A stretch of 64,000 nt of DNA from Phycisphaerales bacterium (GCA_020853815.1 JADYYE010000118.1:1-64000), one strand, 5' to 3'. Positions 24,919 through 33,905 are shown, numbered from the stretch's first letter. Translations and numbers: made by a program. The notes: a model not told the origin generated them from the letters alone.

Positions 24919-26523
24919 ATGACTCCCGGCGACACCATCATCGCGTGCTCCACCGGCGCGTCGCGGGCGGCCCGGGCGCTGGTGCGCCTGTCGGGCCCCG
25001 ACGTGCCGAACGTCGCACGCGCGATCGCGGGCGAGATCGCGCCTCGCACCGGCGTCGCGGGCGTAGTGCGCGTGCGCGACGCCGAGAGCGACGGCGTGTT
25101 TCACGAGCTTCCCGTGCTGTGCGTTCGATTCGCGGCGCCCGCGTCGTACACGGGCGAGGAGATGCTCGAGCTTTCGCTTCCCGGCAATCCGGCGCTGGTG
25201 GAGCGCGTGATCGACGCGATTATTCGCGGCGTGAACGGCGCGGGATTGAACGGCGGGGGCTCGAACCGCGCCGCGGCCCCATCGTGCATTCGGCGCGCCG
25301 AGCCGGGTGAGTTTTCCGCGCGGGCGTTTTTGCATGGGAAGCTGTCCCTCGAACAGGCCGAGGGAGTGGCGGGGATCATCGCGGCGCGCACGAGTGACCA
25401 GCTCGCGGCGGCGGACCGGCTTCTCCGCGGCGCGACGGGCGAGCGCTATCGCGCCTGGACCGACGAGCTCGCCACGCTCCTGGCGCTCGTCGAGGCGGGG
25501 ATCGACTTCACGGACCAAGAGGACGTGGTGGCGATCGCGCCCGCGGAGTTAGCACGCCGCGTAAGAGCGATCGGCGACGCGATCGCGCGTGAGCTTGGGG
25601 CGACGCGCGGGCGTGCCGCGCCGGGCGCGCTGCCGGTGGTGCTGATCGTGGGCGAGCCCAACGCGGGAAAGAGCACGCTCTTCAACGCGCTGCTGGGCGT
25701 CCGACGCGCCATCGAATCGCCGGAGCGCGGCACGACACGCGATGTGCTGCGCGAAGAGCTCGACCTGGGTGCGCACATCCCCGGCGCGGGCCGCGTGATG
25801 CTCTGCGATTCCGCCGGCCTCGACGAGTCGATCGCCACGGGTCCATCGGAGCACGCGGCGCAAGCGGCAACACGGGGTGCGCTCGCGGAAGCCGACGTGG
25901 TTGTGTGGTGCGATCCATCGGGCGGGTTTGCGTGCGATGCAACACAAGGCATCGGGCACCCGGCATCGGGCATCGGGGAGGACACTTCGTCACCGGCGCT
26001 CGGGGCTGACCGGGGTGAGCGCGAGTTCAGCGAGGGCATGATCGATGTACGAGCAGAAACTCCGGTCATCCGCGTGTGCACCAAGGGCGATCGCGGCAAT
26101 TCGCTCGCCGTCAGCAGCCGGACCGTAAGGGAGGGCATGACTGAGGGCATCGGGCATCGGGCATCAGGCATCAGCGTTGGGGCAACTTCGCCCGCGCCGG
26201 GGACAAGCGGCGCGCCGATCCCCGTCTGCGCCCTCGACGGCTGGAATCTCGATCTCCTCCGGCGCGCGATCGCCGACGCCGCGGGCGTGGGCGGTTGCGA
26301 GGGGCTCGCCGTCGCACGTCACGCCGCCGCCCTTCGAGCCGCGCACGCGAACCTCGCCCGCCTGGTGGGCGGCATCGACCCGCGCGTCCGCGCGCTGTCG
26401 AACCCCGAGATCGTGGCCGAGTCCTTGCGCGAGGCGATCGATCACCTCGGCGCGATCAGCGGGCGCCTCACGACCGAGGACATTCTGGGCAAGGTTTTCT
26501 CAACCTTCTGCGTCGGCAAGTAG
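24919..26523 (+). CDS. mnmE: tRNA modification GTPase MnmE, with two repeat insertions
   Basis: With MnmG (not in this window) this GTPase installs cmnm5 at the wobble uridine of several tRNAs. The folate-binding N-domain is followed by [19 protein letters not shown], then a G domain inserted in a helical domain: G1 GEPNAGKST from residue 245, G3 DSAGL at 297, G4 TKGD at 388-391. The C-terminus FCVGK carries the conserved Cys. At 534 residues it exceeds the usual ~450. The excess lies at about 340-383 and 397-434, on both sides of G4, and contains [11 protein letters not shown] and [10 protein letters not shown], translations of a heptamer DNA repeat also found between genes. All core motifs remain, so it is probably functional. 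Its 3' end overlaps a minus-strand gene by 24 nt. Confidence 0.93.
   Translation: MTPGDTIIACSTGASRAARALVRLSGPDVPNVARAIAGEIAPRTGVAGVVRVRDAESDGVFHELPVLCVRFAAPASYTGEEMLELSLPGNPALVERVIDAIIRGVNGAGLNGGGSNRAAAPSCIRRAEPGEFSARAFLHGKLSLEQAEGVAGIIAARTSDQLAAADRLLRGATGERYRAWTDELATLLALVEAGIDFTDQEDVVAIAPAELARRVRAIGDAIARELGATRGRAAPGALPVVLIVGEPNAGKSTLFNALLGVRRAIESPERGTTRDVLREELDLGAHIPGAGRVMLCDSAGLDESIATGPSEHAAQAATRGALAEADVVVWCDPSGGFACDATQGIGHPASGIGEDTSSPALGADRGEREFSEGMIDVRAETPVIRVCTKGDRGNSLAVSSRTVREGMTEGIGHRASGISVGATSPAPGTSGAPIPVCALDGWNLDLLRRAIADAAGVGGCEGLAVARHAAALRAAHANLARLVGGIDPRVRALSNPEIVAESLREAIDHLGAISGRLTTEDILGKVFSTFCVGK
25948..25979. repeat. Heptamer repeat inside mnmE, copy 1
   Basis: GGCATCGGGCACC followed by two more GGCATCGG units, in the mnmE frame, encoding [11 protein letters not shown] at about residues 344-354. 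It lies between the G3 and G4 motifs of the GTPase. Confidence 0.9.
26145..26174. repeat. Heptamer repeat inside mnmE, copy 2
   Basis: Four GGCATCG/GGCATCA units encoding [10 protein letters not shown] at about residues 409-419, just after the G4 motif. Three heptamers equal 21 nt, so expansion in steps of three units keeps the frame. Confidence 0.9.
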
Positions 26524-26949
26524 CGACTGACGGCGCATGAACTCGTCGAGGAATCGCGCCGCGAAGGCCTCGACCGCCGCGATGGTCTGGCGCGTGCTCA
26601 CGCCCCAGCAACTGGCCGCGGGCTCGTCGTTCTCAAAGTCCGCCTGTACGATGCAGCGATCATCCACGACATACACGCTGGGGAGGCGGTCGGCGAGGTA
26701 CGCCGCCAGGGCGTTGACGCGCGGCGGGCCGATCGAGATCGTTGGTCGGGCCCGCAATTCCTCGTTGTTCAGGTACCAGACGTCGGTGCATACCGTCGCG
26801 TCCTGGCCCTTGGGCAGGCGGGCCCGCACCCGCTCGCGCAGGGCATAGGCGATCGGGCGGTCGTCGCGCTCGGCCTCCAGGTGAGCCCCCACGACGATGA
26901 TCACCGCGTTCTCGGGCTCAAACTGGGCGTGATCGCCCGAACTACTCAT
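26500..26949 (-). CDS. Conserved-looking hypothetical protein
   Basis: A 149-residue soluble protein beginning [20 protein letters not shown]. It has segments [11 protein letters not shown] and [12 protein letters not shown], a [10 protein letters not shown] motif, and a helical C-terminus ([14 protein letters not shown]). The strong secondary-structure pattern and normal codon use support a real gene. I do not recognise the family. Its last 24 nt overlap the 3' end of mnmE on the other strand. Confidence 0.6.
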   Translation of the reverse strand: MSSSGDHAQFEPENAVIIVVGAHLEAERDDRPIAYALRERVRARLPKGQDATVCTDVWYLNNEELRARPTISIGPPRVNALAAYLADRLPSVYVVDDRCIVQADFENDEPAASCWGVSTRQTIAAVEAFAARFLDEFMRRQSLLADAEG

Positions 26950-27127
26950 ATAGAGCCCCTATCGAAAACCCGGCCCCGGGCGGAGTCGCCCTGCGGACAG
27001 GCCCCAAACCGGCCCGGCCACGCCCGCCGGAGCATGGCCAAGTTCAGTATCGGGTAACTTTCGCCCAGGCCGGTAATTCCGTGGGGTTGGTCCGTCTCGG
27101 CGTCGGGAGGCGGCGAACAATAAGGAC

Positions 27128-27505
27128 ATGTCCGAGCACGACACGCCGCGCCCCGACACTCCCGCCGCCCAGCCGAGCACCGGCAAGGACGAGCCGCGCA
27201 CCGCTGTCGCCGAGCGCCCCGCGACGGCGCTGACCAAGCCCGCGCCGGCCAAGCCGACGCCCAAGAACCTCCCGCCCTACCGGGTGCTCCTGCACGACGA
27301 CGACATCAATGACATGCTTTATGTGACCGCGACGCTCATGGAGCTGACGTCGCTGGGCAAGGAACGCTCGCTAATGGTGATGATGGAAGCACACCAATCC
27401 GGCGTTGCCTTGGTGCTGGTAACCCACAAGGAACGTGCCGAGCTTTTCCAGGAACAGTTCCAGTGCAAGGGCCTGACCGTCTCGATCGAGCCCGCCGAGG
27501 CGTAA
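27128..27505 (+). CDS. clpS: ATP-dependent Clp protease adaptor ClpS
   Basis: A 125-residue N-end-rule adaptor that delivers substrates to ClpAP. After a disordered Pro/Ala/Lys-rich N-terminal tail of about 50 residues comes the core PPYRVLLHDDDINDMLYV with the acidic substrate-binding site. The helix TATLMELTSLG, the MMEAHQSGVALVLVTHKERAE region and a final beta-strand GLTVSIEPAEA complete the fold. AAGGA lies just before the ATG. No clpA is adjacent. Confidence 0.93.
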   Translation: MSEHDTPRPDTPAAQPSTGKDEPRTAVAERPATALTKPAPAKPTPKNLPPYRVLLHDDDINDMLYVTATLMELTSLGKERSLMVMMEAHQSGVALVLVTHKERAELFQEQFQCKGLTVSIEPAEA

Positions 27506-27746
27506 AGCGCCCCATAACCCGACCACGCCCTTGCGATATGTCTTTCTTCCGGGCAACCAAAATCTGATTTGGCACGCTATTTCTCGCGCCCCGACCCCGC
27601 GAAGGTCGTGGAATTCCCCCGAGTCGCGTTCATCGCGCAATCGGTGCGCGAAACGCTGGAATCTCTCCCCGGTGTTCATCCACCTTCGGGAGTTGCCCCG
27701 CTCCGCCGATGCACAACCCGGGCAAGGGAGCCCAGGGGAGGAAGCA

Positions 27747-28409
27747 ATGGCGGAAGCGAATCGTCAGCGGAGTTCGAAGGGCAAGCTCAACCGTTCCAAC
27801 CAGGCCAAGCGAGCGAGCAGGAAGTCCGGTCGGTCGGGCGGCGAAAAAGTCCGGGCCGTCGAGCCCAAGCCCGTGCTCGCGCGCCCGATCCCCACGACCC
27901 TCAAGCCGGTCTTCCGAGCACCCATCATGACCAAGCGTCCCGAATACGTGAAGCTCGGCGAGCTTCTGGTCCGCGGCGGGCTGCTCTCCGACGAGCAGCG
28001 CAACGAGATCGTCGAGGCCCAGAAGAACTCGGGCCGCCCGTTCGGCGACCTGGCGGAACGCATGTTCGGCGTGAGCCCGCGCGCCATCGAGCGTGCCTGG
28101 GGTCAGCAGCTCCTGGCGCTCCTCTCGCGCGTCGATCTTGATCGCGAGGACATCGACCCCCTCGCGCTCTCGTCGATCAGCCGGCGCCAGGCCTGGCAGT
28201 TCGAGGTCTTCCCGCTCCGGTTCCTCTCGGGTGCGCTGGTCGTCTGCACGAGCGAGGAGAACCTCATCCGCGCCATGAAGTTCGCGGGCTGGCGCATCGC
28301 GGGCGAGTGCCAGTTCGTGCTCACCGAACGCACCCAGCTCGGCTCCATGCTCGAGAAGCACTTCCCGATCGACGGCATGACGCTGGGCTCGGTCGGCCTG
28401 GTCGCGTGA
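27747..28409 (+). CDS. MshEN (GspE N-terminal) domain protein
   Basis: A 220-residue protein with a basic, disordered N-terminal tail (many Lys/Arg/Ser to about residue 50), then a domain beginning KLGELLVRGGLLSDEQRNEI. That is the N-terminal domain of type II secretion/type IV pilus ATPases, which can bind cyclic di-GMP in the MshE subgroup. The sequence PFGDLAERMFGVSPRAIERA continues it. No ATPase domain follows, so it is a stand-alone version. AGGGGAGGAAGC precedes the ATG at 27747; ATG 27927 is an alternative. It may take part in signalling or in assembly of a secretion system encoded elsewhere. Confidence 0.7.
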   Translation: MAEANRQRSSKGKLNRSNQAKRASRKSGRSGGEKVRAVEPKPVLARPIPTTLKPVFRAPIMTKRPEYVKLGELLVRGGLLSDEQRNEIVEAQKNSGRPFGDLAERMFGVSPRAIERAWGQQLLALLSRVDLDREDIDPLALSSISRRQAWQFEVFPLRFLSGALVVCTSEENLIRAMKFAGWRIAGECQFVLTERTQLGSMLEKHFPIDGMTLGSVGLVA

Positions 28410-28666
28410 CCCGGGACCACCGGCCATCTCCGCCGGCGCGGCGCCCGAAGCGCGCACCGTTCTCAAGTCCGTGCTCGCGGCTTTCGGTCGCCGGCGGCCC
28501 GCGCAGCCGGGCGCCTGTGGTGGTAGGCGCGCCGTGTGCTCGATGTGAACCGACCCGCGCGGCGGCGTGGTGACACGGAGTCGGCATTCCAAACCTGGTC
28601 GGTCGGGATCGGGCGGCTGGGCCATCCGACCAGCCATCAGTATCCGGTTCCGATCCATGGCGTCGC
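28410..28666. other. Spacer between MshEN gene and comB
   Basis: 257 nt. The comB frame runs open into it, but the family N-terminus fits the ATG at 28678. No repeat or hairpin stands out. Confidence 0.5.
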
Positions 28667-28677
28667 TACGCTCCGGC

Positions 28678-29412
28678 ATGACCCGTTCGGGCCCGATCAC
28701 GGTTGCGTTGACGCACGGCGCGTATGTGCCCATCGACGGCACGAGCGCGGTGGTGATCGACCAGCTCCGCGCGGGCACGACGATCACGATGGCGCTCACC
28801 AACGGCGCGCGGCACGTCATCCCCGTAACCAGCGTTGACGAGGCGCTCGCCCGGCGGGACGCGCTTCGGCGTGAGAACCCGGGTCGGCGTGTGCTCCTGG
28901 GCGGCGAGCGCGGCGGCGTGCTGATCCCCGGCTTTGATCTCGGCAATTCGCCGCGCGAGTACACGCGGGAACGCGTCGAAGGCGCCGACATCGTTTTTAC
29001 GACCACCAACGGGACGGCGGCGTTGCACGCGGCGCGGCACTCGCCGCTGGTGGTTGTCGCGTGCCTGGCGAATCTGAGTGCGGCGGCGGCGGTGGTCGAT
29101 CGCGAGGCTCGGGCGATCTCGATCATCTGCGCCGGCACGCACGGGCTGGTGGGGCTCGACGACGCGTTGGTGGCGGGCGCGATGGTGCGATACCTGCCCG
29201 ATCGCCCGCTGTCGGAGGATGACGCGTCGCGCCTGTGCCGAATGTGGTGGGACGATGCGGCGGAGGACATCCGGAATGCGCTGGCGTCGTCGCTTGGCGG
29301 GCGCGGGCTGATCGCGCTGAATCAGCATGAGGACCTCGACTTCTGCGCGCAGATCGATATCACGAGCGTCGTGCCGCGGCTGATGGTGGACGGGTCGCTG
29401 GTGCCGGTGTAG
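28678..29412 (+). CDS. comB: 2-phosphosulfolactate phosphatase-like protein (ComB family)
   Basis: A 244-residue protein of the ComB family, which in methanogens hydrolyses 2-phosphosulfolactate during coenzyme M synthesis and in bacteria is probably a related acid phosphatase. Motifs: VVIDQLRAGTTITMAL, LGGERGGVLIPGFDLGNSP, and IVFTTTNGTAAL, then an ICAGTHG segment. These are the conserved acidic and Arg-rich metal/phosphate sites. The ATG at 28678 has TACGCT 5 nt upstream. There is no nearby sulfonate pathway gene, so the true substrate is open. Confidence 0.85.
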   Translation: MTRSGPITVALTHGAYVPIDGTSAVVIDQLRAGTTITMALTNGARHVIPVTSVDEALARRDALRRENPGRRVLLGGERGGVLIPGFDLGNSPREYTRERVEGADIVFTTTNGTAALHAARHSPLVVVACLANLSAAAAVVDREARAISIICAGTHGLVGLDDALVAGAMVRYLPDRPLSEDDASRLCRMWWDDAAEDIRNALASSLGGRGLIALNQHEDLDFCAQIDITSVVPRLMVDGSLVPV

Positions 29413-29650
29413 GGGATGGTGGGGAGAGGCAGTGGGCAGTGGGCAGTGGGCAATGGGAACCTCTGAACAATCCGAGTTCAGCCGCGAGGTCCGCTTCCAG
29501 TGGGCTGAAAAAGCCGCCTCGGAGAGGCGGGCCACCAAATACTCAGAGGTTCCAATAGGCAATGGGCCATGGGAAATGGGCCATGACCAGCTGTCGGCCT
29601 GCGACACGCCAATCGTTGACACACTCCGCCACTTCGTGACTTCCGATGTC
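29413..29650. repeat. Composite repeat island
   Basis: No gene. GGGCAGT/GGGCAAT heptamers lie at about 29430-29457 and again at 29555-29585 (GGCAATGGGCCATGGG). Between them an 11-bp perfect inverted repeat, GGAACCTCTGA (29456-29466) and TCAGAGGTTCC (29543-29553), encloses the dispersed hairpin at 29514-29536. Confidence 0.75.
29514..29536. repeat. Dispersed hairpin repeat, copy 3
   Basis: 23 nt identical to 3638-3660: a 7-bp stem with GGA loop followed by GCCACC. Confidence 0.85.
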
Positions 29651-30211
29651 TTACTTCTTCACATCGGCCCAGGCGTGCACAACCAGCTCGATGCGGGGCG
29701 GCTCGCCGGGTTTGAGCTTGGAGATATCGACATTGGGGAGCGAGCGTGGCGGGGGCAAGCTGGCGTCGTCGTTGGCTTCTTCGCTTTCGCGCGTGCCGCG
29801 GGTGAAGCGGAACTGGATGGCCTTGCCGTCGAAGGGGCGCGGGAGGGCGAGGGACCAGCGGGCGTCGGCGCCGCGGGTGAACTTCATGGCGGGGTCGGCG
29901 GGGTTCCACGCGTTCATGGTGCCGGCGAGGTAGATGGGCGAGTCGTCGCTCGCCTTGCCGCTGCGATCTTCGACGATGAGGATGACGCCCTGCGGGAGCG
30001 ATTCGGCGGGGACGAATTGCGCGGAGTCCTGGACATCGGCGGGCTCGGCCAGGCCGCGCGGGTTGATGACGGGGCGCGTGGTGGGCGGGTTCTCGAACGC
30101 GTACCAGAGCATGCCGGAGACAAGGAAGAACGGAAGGGCGAGGAAGAGCGTGAGAAGGATGAGTTTCTTGCGGCGGGATGCGGGGGACGAGTTGGAGTGG
30201 GCGGCGTTCAT
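29651..30211 (-). CDS. Membrane-anchored protein with a CBM48/20-like domain
   Basis: A 186-residue protein. A basic N-terminus is followed by one membrane segment at about residues 16-36 (LILLTLFLALPFFLVSG). The extracytoplasmic part has IYLAGTMNAWNP, the signature of early-set glycogen-binding folds (CBM48/CBM20 type), and KAIQFRFTRGT. It ends in a strand IELVVHAW. Binding of a glucan is possible but the ligand is unknown. It is divergent from the large VWA gene, with 122 nt between the starts. The start at 30211 is chosen over 30295 because the conserved membrane segment follows it. Confidence 0.7.
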   Translation of the reverse strand: MNAAHSNSSPASRRKKLILLTLFLALPFFLVSGMLWYAFENPPTTRPVINPRGLAEPADVQDSAQFVPAESLPQGVILIVEDRSGKASDDSPIYLAGTMNAWNPADPAMKFTRGADARWSLALPRPFDGKAIQFRFTRGTRESEEANDDASLPPPRSLPNVDISKLKPGEPPRIELVVHAWADVKK

Positions 30212-30322
30212 GCGGGATGATACGAACGGCGGGGCGCGCGAGCGCGCTGTGGCGGGGCCGGTGGGCGATTCAAGGCACACGGACCTCCGCAGCACCGCGG
30301 CCTCGGTGGTGCGTGCCGCGTC

Positions 30323-30328
30323 TACCCT
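30323..30328 (+). promoter_or_regulatory. Putative -10 hexamer of a leaderless promoter (VWA gene)
   Basis: TACCCT, 5 nt before the GTG at 30334. No ribosome binding site lies between them. Confidence 0.4.
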
Positions 30329-30333
30329 TCTTC

Positions 30334-33300
30334 GTGTCCATCCGGTTTGACGACACGATCTGGCTTTGGCTTGGGATCCTGGCGATCCCTTCGGCGCTGA
30401 TCGCGCTGGCGTATTTCGCGGCGATGAGCGGTCTGCGGCGCGTATCGGCGATCGTCTTTCGCGCGCTGCTCATCGCGCTCCTGGCGCTGGCGCTGGCGGG
30501 CGCGTCGAGCGTGCGCGTCACCAACGAGCTGGCGACGATCGCGGTGGTGGATGTGTCGGAGTCGGTGCGGCGGCTTCGGCCTGGGGAGCAGACGCCGGCG
30601 CTCCAGCGGGCGCAGGCTTTTCTTGCCGCGGGAGCACGCCGGCGCGGCGCGGACGATCTTTTGGGCATGGTCGCGTTCGACGGCTCGTCGATCGTGATCG
30701 CGTCGCCCTCGACGCTCGATGTTTCGGGGCGCTCGCTGGATGTGCGCATGACGCAGGGCACGGACATCGCGGGCGCGCTGCGGTTCGCGGCGTCGCTGGT
30801 GCCGCCGAGCGCCGCGGGAAGGCTCGTGCTCATTTCGGACGGGAACCAGACGACGGGGAACGCGCTGCGCGACGCGGCGGAGCTGGCGCGCTCGACGGGG
30901 CGCGCGGGCGAGCGGGCGCGGGTGCGCGTGGACGTGGCGCCCGTGGACTATGACATCCGCGACGAGGTGCTGGTCGAATCGGTGGACGCCCCGCCGCGCG
31001 CGCCGTCGGGCGTGCCCATCACGGTGCGCGTGGTGCTGAACGCGACCGACGCGGCGCGCGGCACCCTCCGGCTGATGGACGGCGACCGGGTGGTCGACAT
31101 TGATCCGTCGGGCCCGGGCGAGGGGCGGGCGCTGTCGCTCTCGGCGGGGCGACACGTCGAGGTGATCGAGGTGCCGCCCGGCGTGGATCGCGTCCACAAG
31201 TTCCGCGCGGTGTTCGACCCCGAGAATGGCGACACGCTCTCGGACAACAACTCGGGCGACGCGTTCACGATCACGCCGGGGCGCGGCTCGGTGCTGCTGG
31301 TCGACGGCGTGAGCGACGCCGATCCGGCGGGTGCGGGCTCGATCCTGTCGGAGGCGCTGCGGACCTCGGGGCTGGAGGTGACGGTCGTGCCGCCGACGGG
31401 GATTCCGCCCGATCTGCTCGCGCTGCAGGCGTATGACATCGTGATTCTGCAGAACGTGGCGTCGGATGCGGTGCCCCTGGGGACGCAGACGCTGCTGGCG
31501 ACGAACGTGGCGGACCTTGGGGCGGGGCTGGTGATGATCGGCGGGCCGGACAGCTTGGCGTCGGGCGGATGGCGAGGCACGCCGATCGAACCCCTGCTCC
31601 CCGTGAAGCTGGAGTTGCCCGACAAGCTGATCACGCCGGAGACGGCGGTGATCTTCGTGCTCGACAACTCGGGCTCGATGGGTCGGAGCGTGATGGGCTC
31701 GGCACGGAGCCAGCAGGACATCGCGAACGAATCGGCGGCGCTGGCGGTGCGCGTGCTGGACAAGCAGGACCTGGTGGGCGTGATCGTGTTCAATTCGGAC
31801 TCGGACGTGCTGGTGCCGCTCGGGGCGAACAACGAGCCCGCCAAGACGCAGGAGGCGATCCGTTCGATCAACGCGGGGGGCGGGACAAACGTGATTCCCG
31901 CGCTGGAAGAGGCCGAGCGCCAGATGAATGGCGTGAAGGCGAAGGTGAAGCACGTGATCGTGCTGTCGGACGGGCGCTCACAGAACGCGGACGGCGTGCC
32001 GGCGGTGGCGGAGCGCATGGCTGCGGCGGGGATCAAGGTCTCGGCGATCGCGGTGGGCGACCGCGCGGACCTCGAGGGCATGGAGAAAATGGCGACGGCG
32101 GGGAAGGGGTCGTATTACGCGGTGTCGAACCCGAACCTCCTGCCTCGGGTGTTCTTGAAGACGGTGCGGATCGTGCGGACGCCGATGATCCGTGAGGCGC
32201 CGTTCACGCCGGTGGTGCTGCCCTCGAGTTCGCCGATGCTGCAGGGGGTTTCGGCGCTTCCGGTGCTGGGCGGGCTGTCGCTCTCGCAGTTCCGGGGCGA
32301 GCCGACGATCTCGAACGTGATCGCGACGCCCGAGGGCGAGCCGGTGCTGGCGCACTGGACGTATGAGCTCGGGCAGGTGGCGGTGTTCACGTCGGACGCG
32401 CACAAGTGGGCGTCGTCGTGGATCGAGACGCCGGTCTACGCGACGTTCTGGTCGAACCTGGCGCGGAGGCTCGCACGCCCGGACACGGGACGGGACTATC
32501 GCGCGAGCGTGCTGCACGACGCGGGCTCGCTCGTGCTGTCGGTCGAGGCACGCGACAAGGACGGACGGCCGATCGACGATCTCTCGATCCCCGCGACGAT
32601 CTATCCGAACGACGGGGAGCCTCTCGGGGCGCGTTTGGCGCAGACGGGTCCGGGGCGATACGAGGGGCGCGTGGGCGGGATCGATCGTCCCGGCGCGTAC
32701 GTCGCGGTCTTCAAGCCCAAGGGCCCGGCGGAGAGCGTGCCGATCGCGCCGGTGATCGCGGGCGCGTCGATCTCGTCGGGGATCGAGTCGCGCCAGCTGC
32801 GCAGCGACCGGGCGCTGCTGGAGTCCATCGCGCGCGAGACGGGCGGACGCGTGCTGAGCCTGGACGATCCCGCGCCGGTGCTGTTTGATCGCGCGGGCAT
32901 CCCGGCGCAGGAGGCGCTCACGCCGCTGCGGCCCGTTCTGCTAGCGTGGGCGCTGGTGGTGCTGGTGCTGGACATCGCGACGCGGCGGATCGCGTGGGAC
33001 CGGTTCGTGAGCCGCGACTTTGGCGCGGGCGTGGCCCAGCGGGCGCGCGAGGAGACGGCGGATCGCGGCGGGGCGGCGACGAGGACGCTGACGGGGATCA
33101 GGCGGCCCGTGATCGTGCCGGAAACCGAAGCGCCGACGTTCGGCGCGGACGACGCGGCGGAGCTGGCGCGGGCGGCACGCGATCGCAGGCTCGCGGGACG
33201 CCTGCAGCAGGTCCGCGCGGGCGGCGCAGGACCGGCGGGAGCTGCAACGGGCGCGAGTGCGCCGGGCGCGGCTTCTTCAAACGTCACGCAATCGAGCGCG

Positions 33301-33435
33301 AACCGCGCCGAGGTGACACTCTCTGATTCGGCGGCGCCGATCGTGCAGGATCCCCCGCGCGAGGCGGAGACCGAGGGGTCGCCGCTCTCTTCGATCAAGA
33401 AGCGCGTGCGGGAAAGGTATCGGGAGGATGGGTAG
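30334..33435 (+). CDS. Large double-VWA membrane protein with a GATase-like domain
   Basis: A 1033-residue protein. Two N-terminal membrane spans (about residues 9-55) are followed by a first von Willebrand A domain with MIDAS VDVSES near 70, beta domains, and a glutamine-amidotransferase-like segment (SVLLVDGVSDAD; LVMIGGPDSLASGGW). A second VWA domain has MIDAS LDNSGSM near 444 and GGGTNVIPAL. A final membrane span lies near 865-885, then a cytoplasmic, disordered, charged tail. It resembles the BatA-like/COG5426-type membrane proteins of planctomycetes and relatives. Both MIDAS motifs look intact, implying metal-dependent binding of protein partners. The GTG start at 30334 places the first membrane span immediately downstream. 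Function is unknown. Confidence 0.8.
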   Translation: MSIRFDDTIWLWLGILAIPSALIALAYFAAMSGLRRVSAIVFRALLIALLALALAGASSVRVTNELATIAVVDVSESVRRLRPGEQTPALQRAQAFLAAGARRRGADDLLGMVAFDGSSIVIASPSTLDVSGRSLDVRMTQGTDIAGALRFAASLVPPSAAGRLVLISDGNQTTGNALRDAAELARSTGRAGERARVRVDVAPVDYDIRDEVLVESVDAPPRAPSGVPITVRVVLNATDAARGTLRLMDGDRVVDIDPSGPGEGRALSLSAGRHVEVIEVPPGVDRVHKFRAVFDPENGDTLSDNNSGDAFTITPGRGSVLLVDGVSDADPAGAGSILSEALRTSGLEVTVVPPTGIPPDLLALQAYDIVILQNVASDAVPLGTQTLLATNVADLGAGLVMIGGPDSLASGGWRGTPIEPLLPVKLELPDKLITPETAVIFVLDNSGSMGRSVMGSARSQQDIANESAALAVRVLDKQDLVGVIVFNSDSDVLVPLGANNEPAKTQEAIRSINAGGGTNVIPALEEAERQMNGVKAKVKHVIVLSDGRSQNADGVPAVAERMAAAGIKVSAIAVGDRADLEGMEKMATAGKGSYYAVSNPNLLPRVFLKTVRIVRTPMIREAPFTPVVLPSSSPMLQGVSALPVLGGLSLSQFRGEPTISNVIATPEGEPVLAHWTYELGQVAVFTSDAHKWASSWIETPVYATFWSNLARRLARPDTGRDYRASVLHDAGSLVLSVEARDKDGRPIDDLSIPATIYPNDGEPLGARLAQTGPGRYEGRVGGIDRPGAYVAVFKPKGPAESVPIAPVIAGASISSGIESRQLRSDRALLESIARETGGRVLSLDDPAPVLFDRAGIPAQEALTPLRPVLLAWALVVLVLDIATRRIAWDRFVSRDFGAGVAQRAREETADRGGAATRTLTGIRRPVIVPETEAPTFGADDAAELARAARDRRLAGRLQQVRAGGAGPAGAATGASAPGAASSNVTQSSANRAEVTLSDSAAPIVQDPPREAETEGSPLSSIKKRVRERYREDG

Positions 33436-33653
33436 CACGCAGCCATCGGCGCGCGATCAACGGGTTTGAACACGCCACCCAGATGAGAGACCCGCGTCGG
33501 AGGCGCGAGCCACCAAAGACACACGGACATCAGCACATATCCGTGGTGCGAAGACGGCACCGATGTCGCCAAGCCGACATCGGTGGCACGGTTCTACTCT
33601 GCCTCGCTGCCCCGCTGGTTCGCTGGTTCGCTGGTTCGCTGGTTCGTCGGAGA
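33436..33653. other. Repeat-rich spacer downstream of the VWA gene
   Basis: 218 nt without a gene. It holds a decayed relative of the hairpin repeat at about 33490-33514 (CGTCGGAGGCGCGAGCCACC) and the octamer array 33604-33648. Confidence 0.6.
33604..33648. repeat. Octamer array, minus-oriented
   Basis: Four CTGGTTCG units preceded by CTCGCTGCCCCG. On the minus strand this is AGCGAACC repeated, i.e. the same AGCGANNC octamer as at 11313-11440. Confidence 0.85.
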
Positions 33654-33905
33654 TTACAGTGCTTCGACGCTCGAGTAGTGGTCGAGGTTGACGACGACCA
33701 TCTCGCCGTCGTCCTTGCGGAGTTCGAGGCGATCCAGCCAGAGCTTCTTGTCCCTGGAGTGGGCGAACCACGAGCCGGTCTTGCTCTGTCCGGCGCGGAC
33801 GATGACGCCCTCGATGGTGGTGGTGAGCGTGCCGGTGGCGCGCGGGACCTGCTGCGTCACGCGGACGCGCTGGCCGGGCGTGTACATGGGAAGCTGCGTG
33901 GTCAT
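33654..33905 (-). CDS. Small hypothetical protein, possibly KOW/SH3-like
   Basis: An 83-residue protein: MTTQLPMYTPGQRVRVTQQV, a GVIVRAG strand, SRDKKLWLDRLELRK and a final VVVNLDHYSSVEAL. The PGQRVRVTQQV...TTIEGVIVRAG pattern suggests a small SH3-like beta barrel. AGGATA at 33913-33918 (TATCCT on the minus strand) lies 7 nt before the ATG, arguing against the longer upstream frame, which is repeat DNA. The gene is bracketed by octamer arrays. Confidence 0.6.
   Translation of the reverse strand: MTTQLPMYTPGQRVRVTQQVPRATGTLTTTIEGVIVRAGQSKTGSWFAHSRDKKLWLDRLELRKDDGEMVVVNLDHYSSVEAL

Noticed and set aside
22657-25518. A 953-residue open frame on the minus strand
   Set aside because: Antisense to sdaA, the class V aminotransferase and mnmE. 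Arg/Ala/Gly-rich shadow with no motifs.
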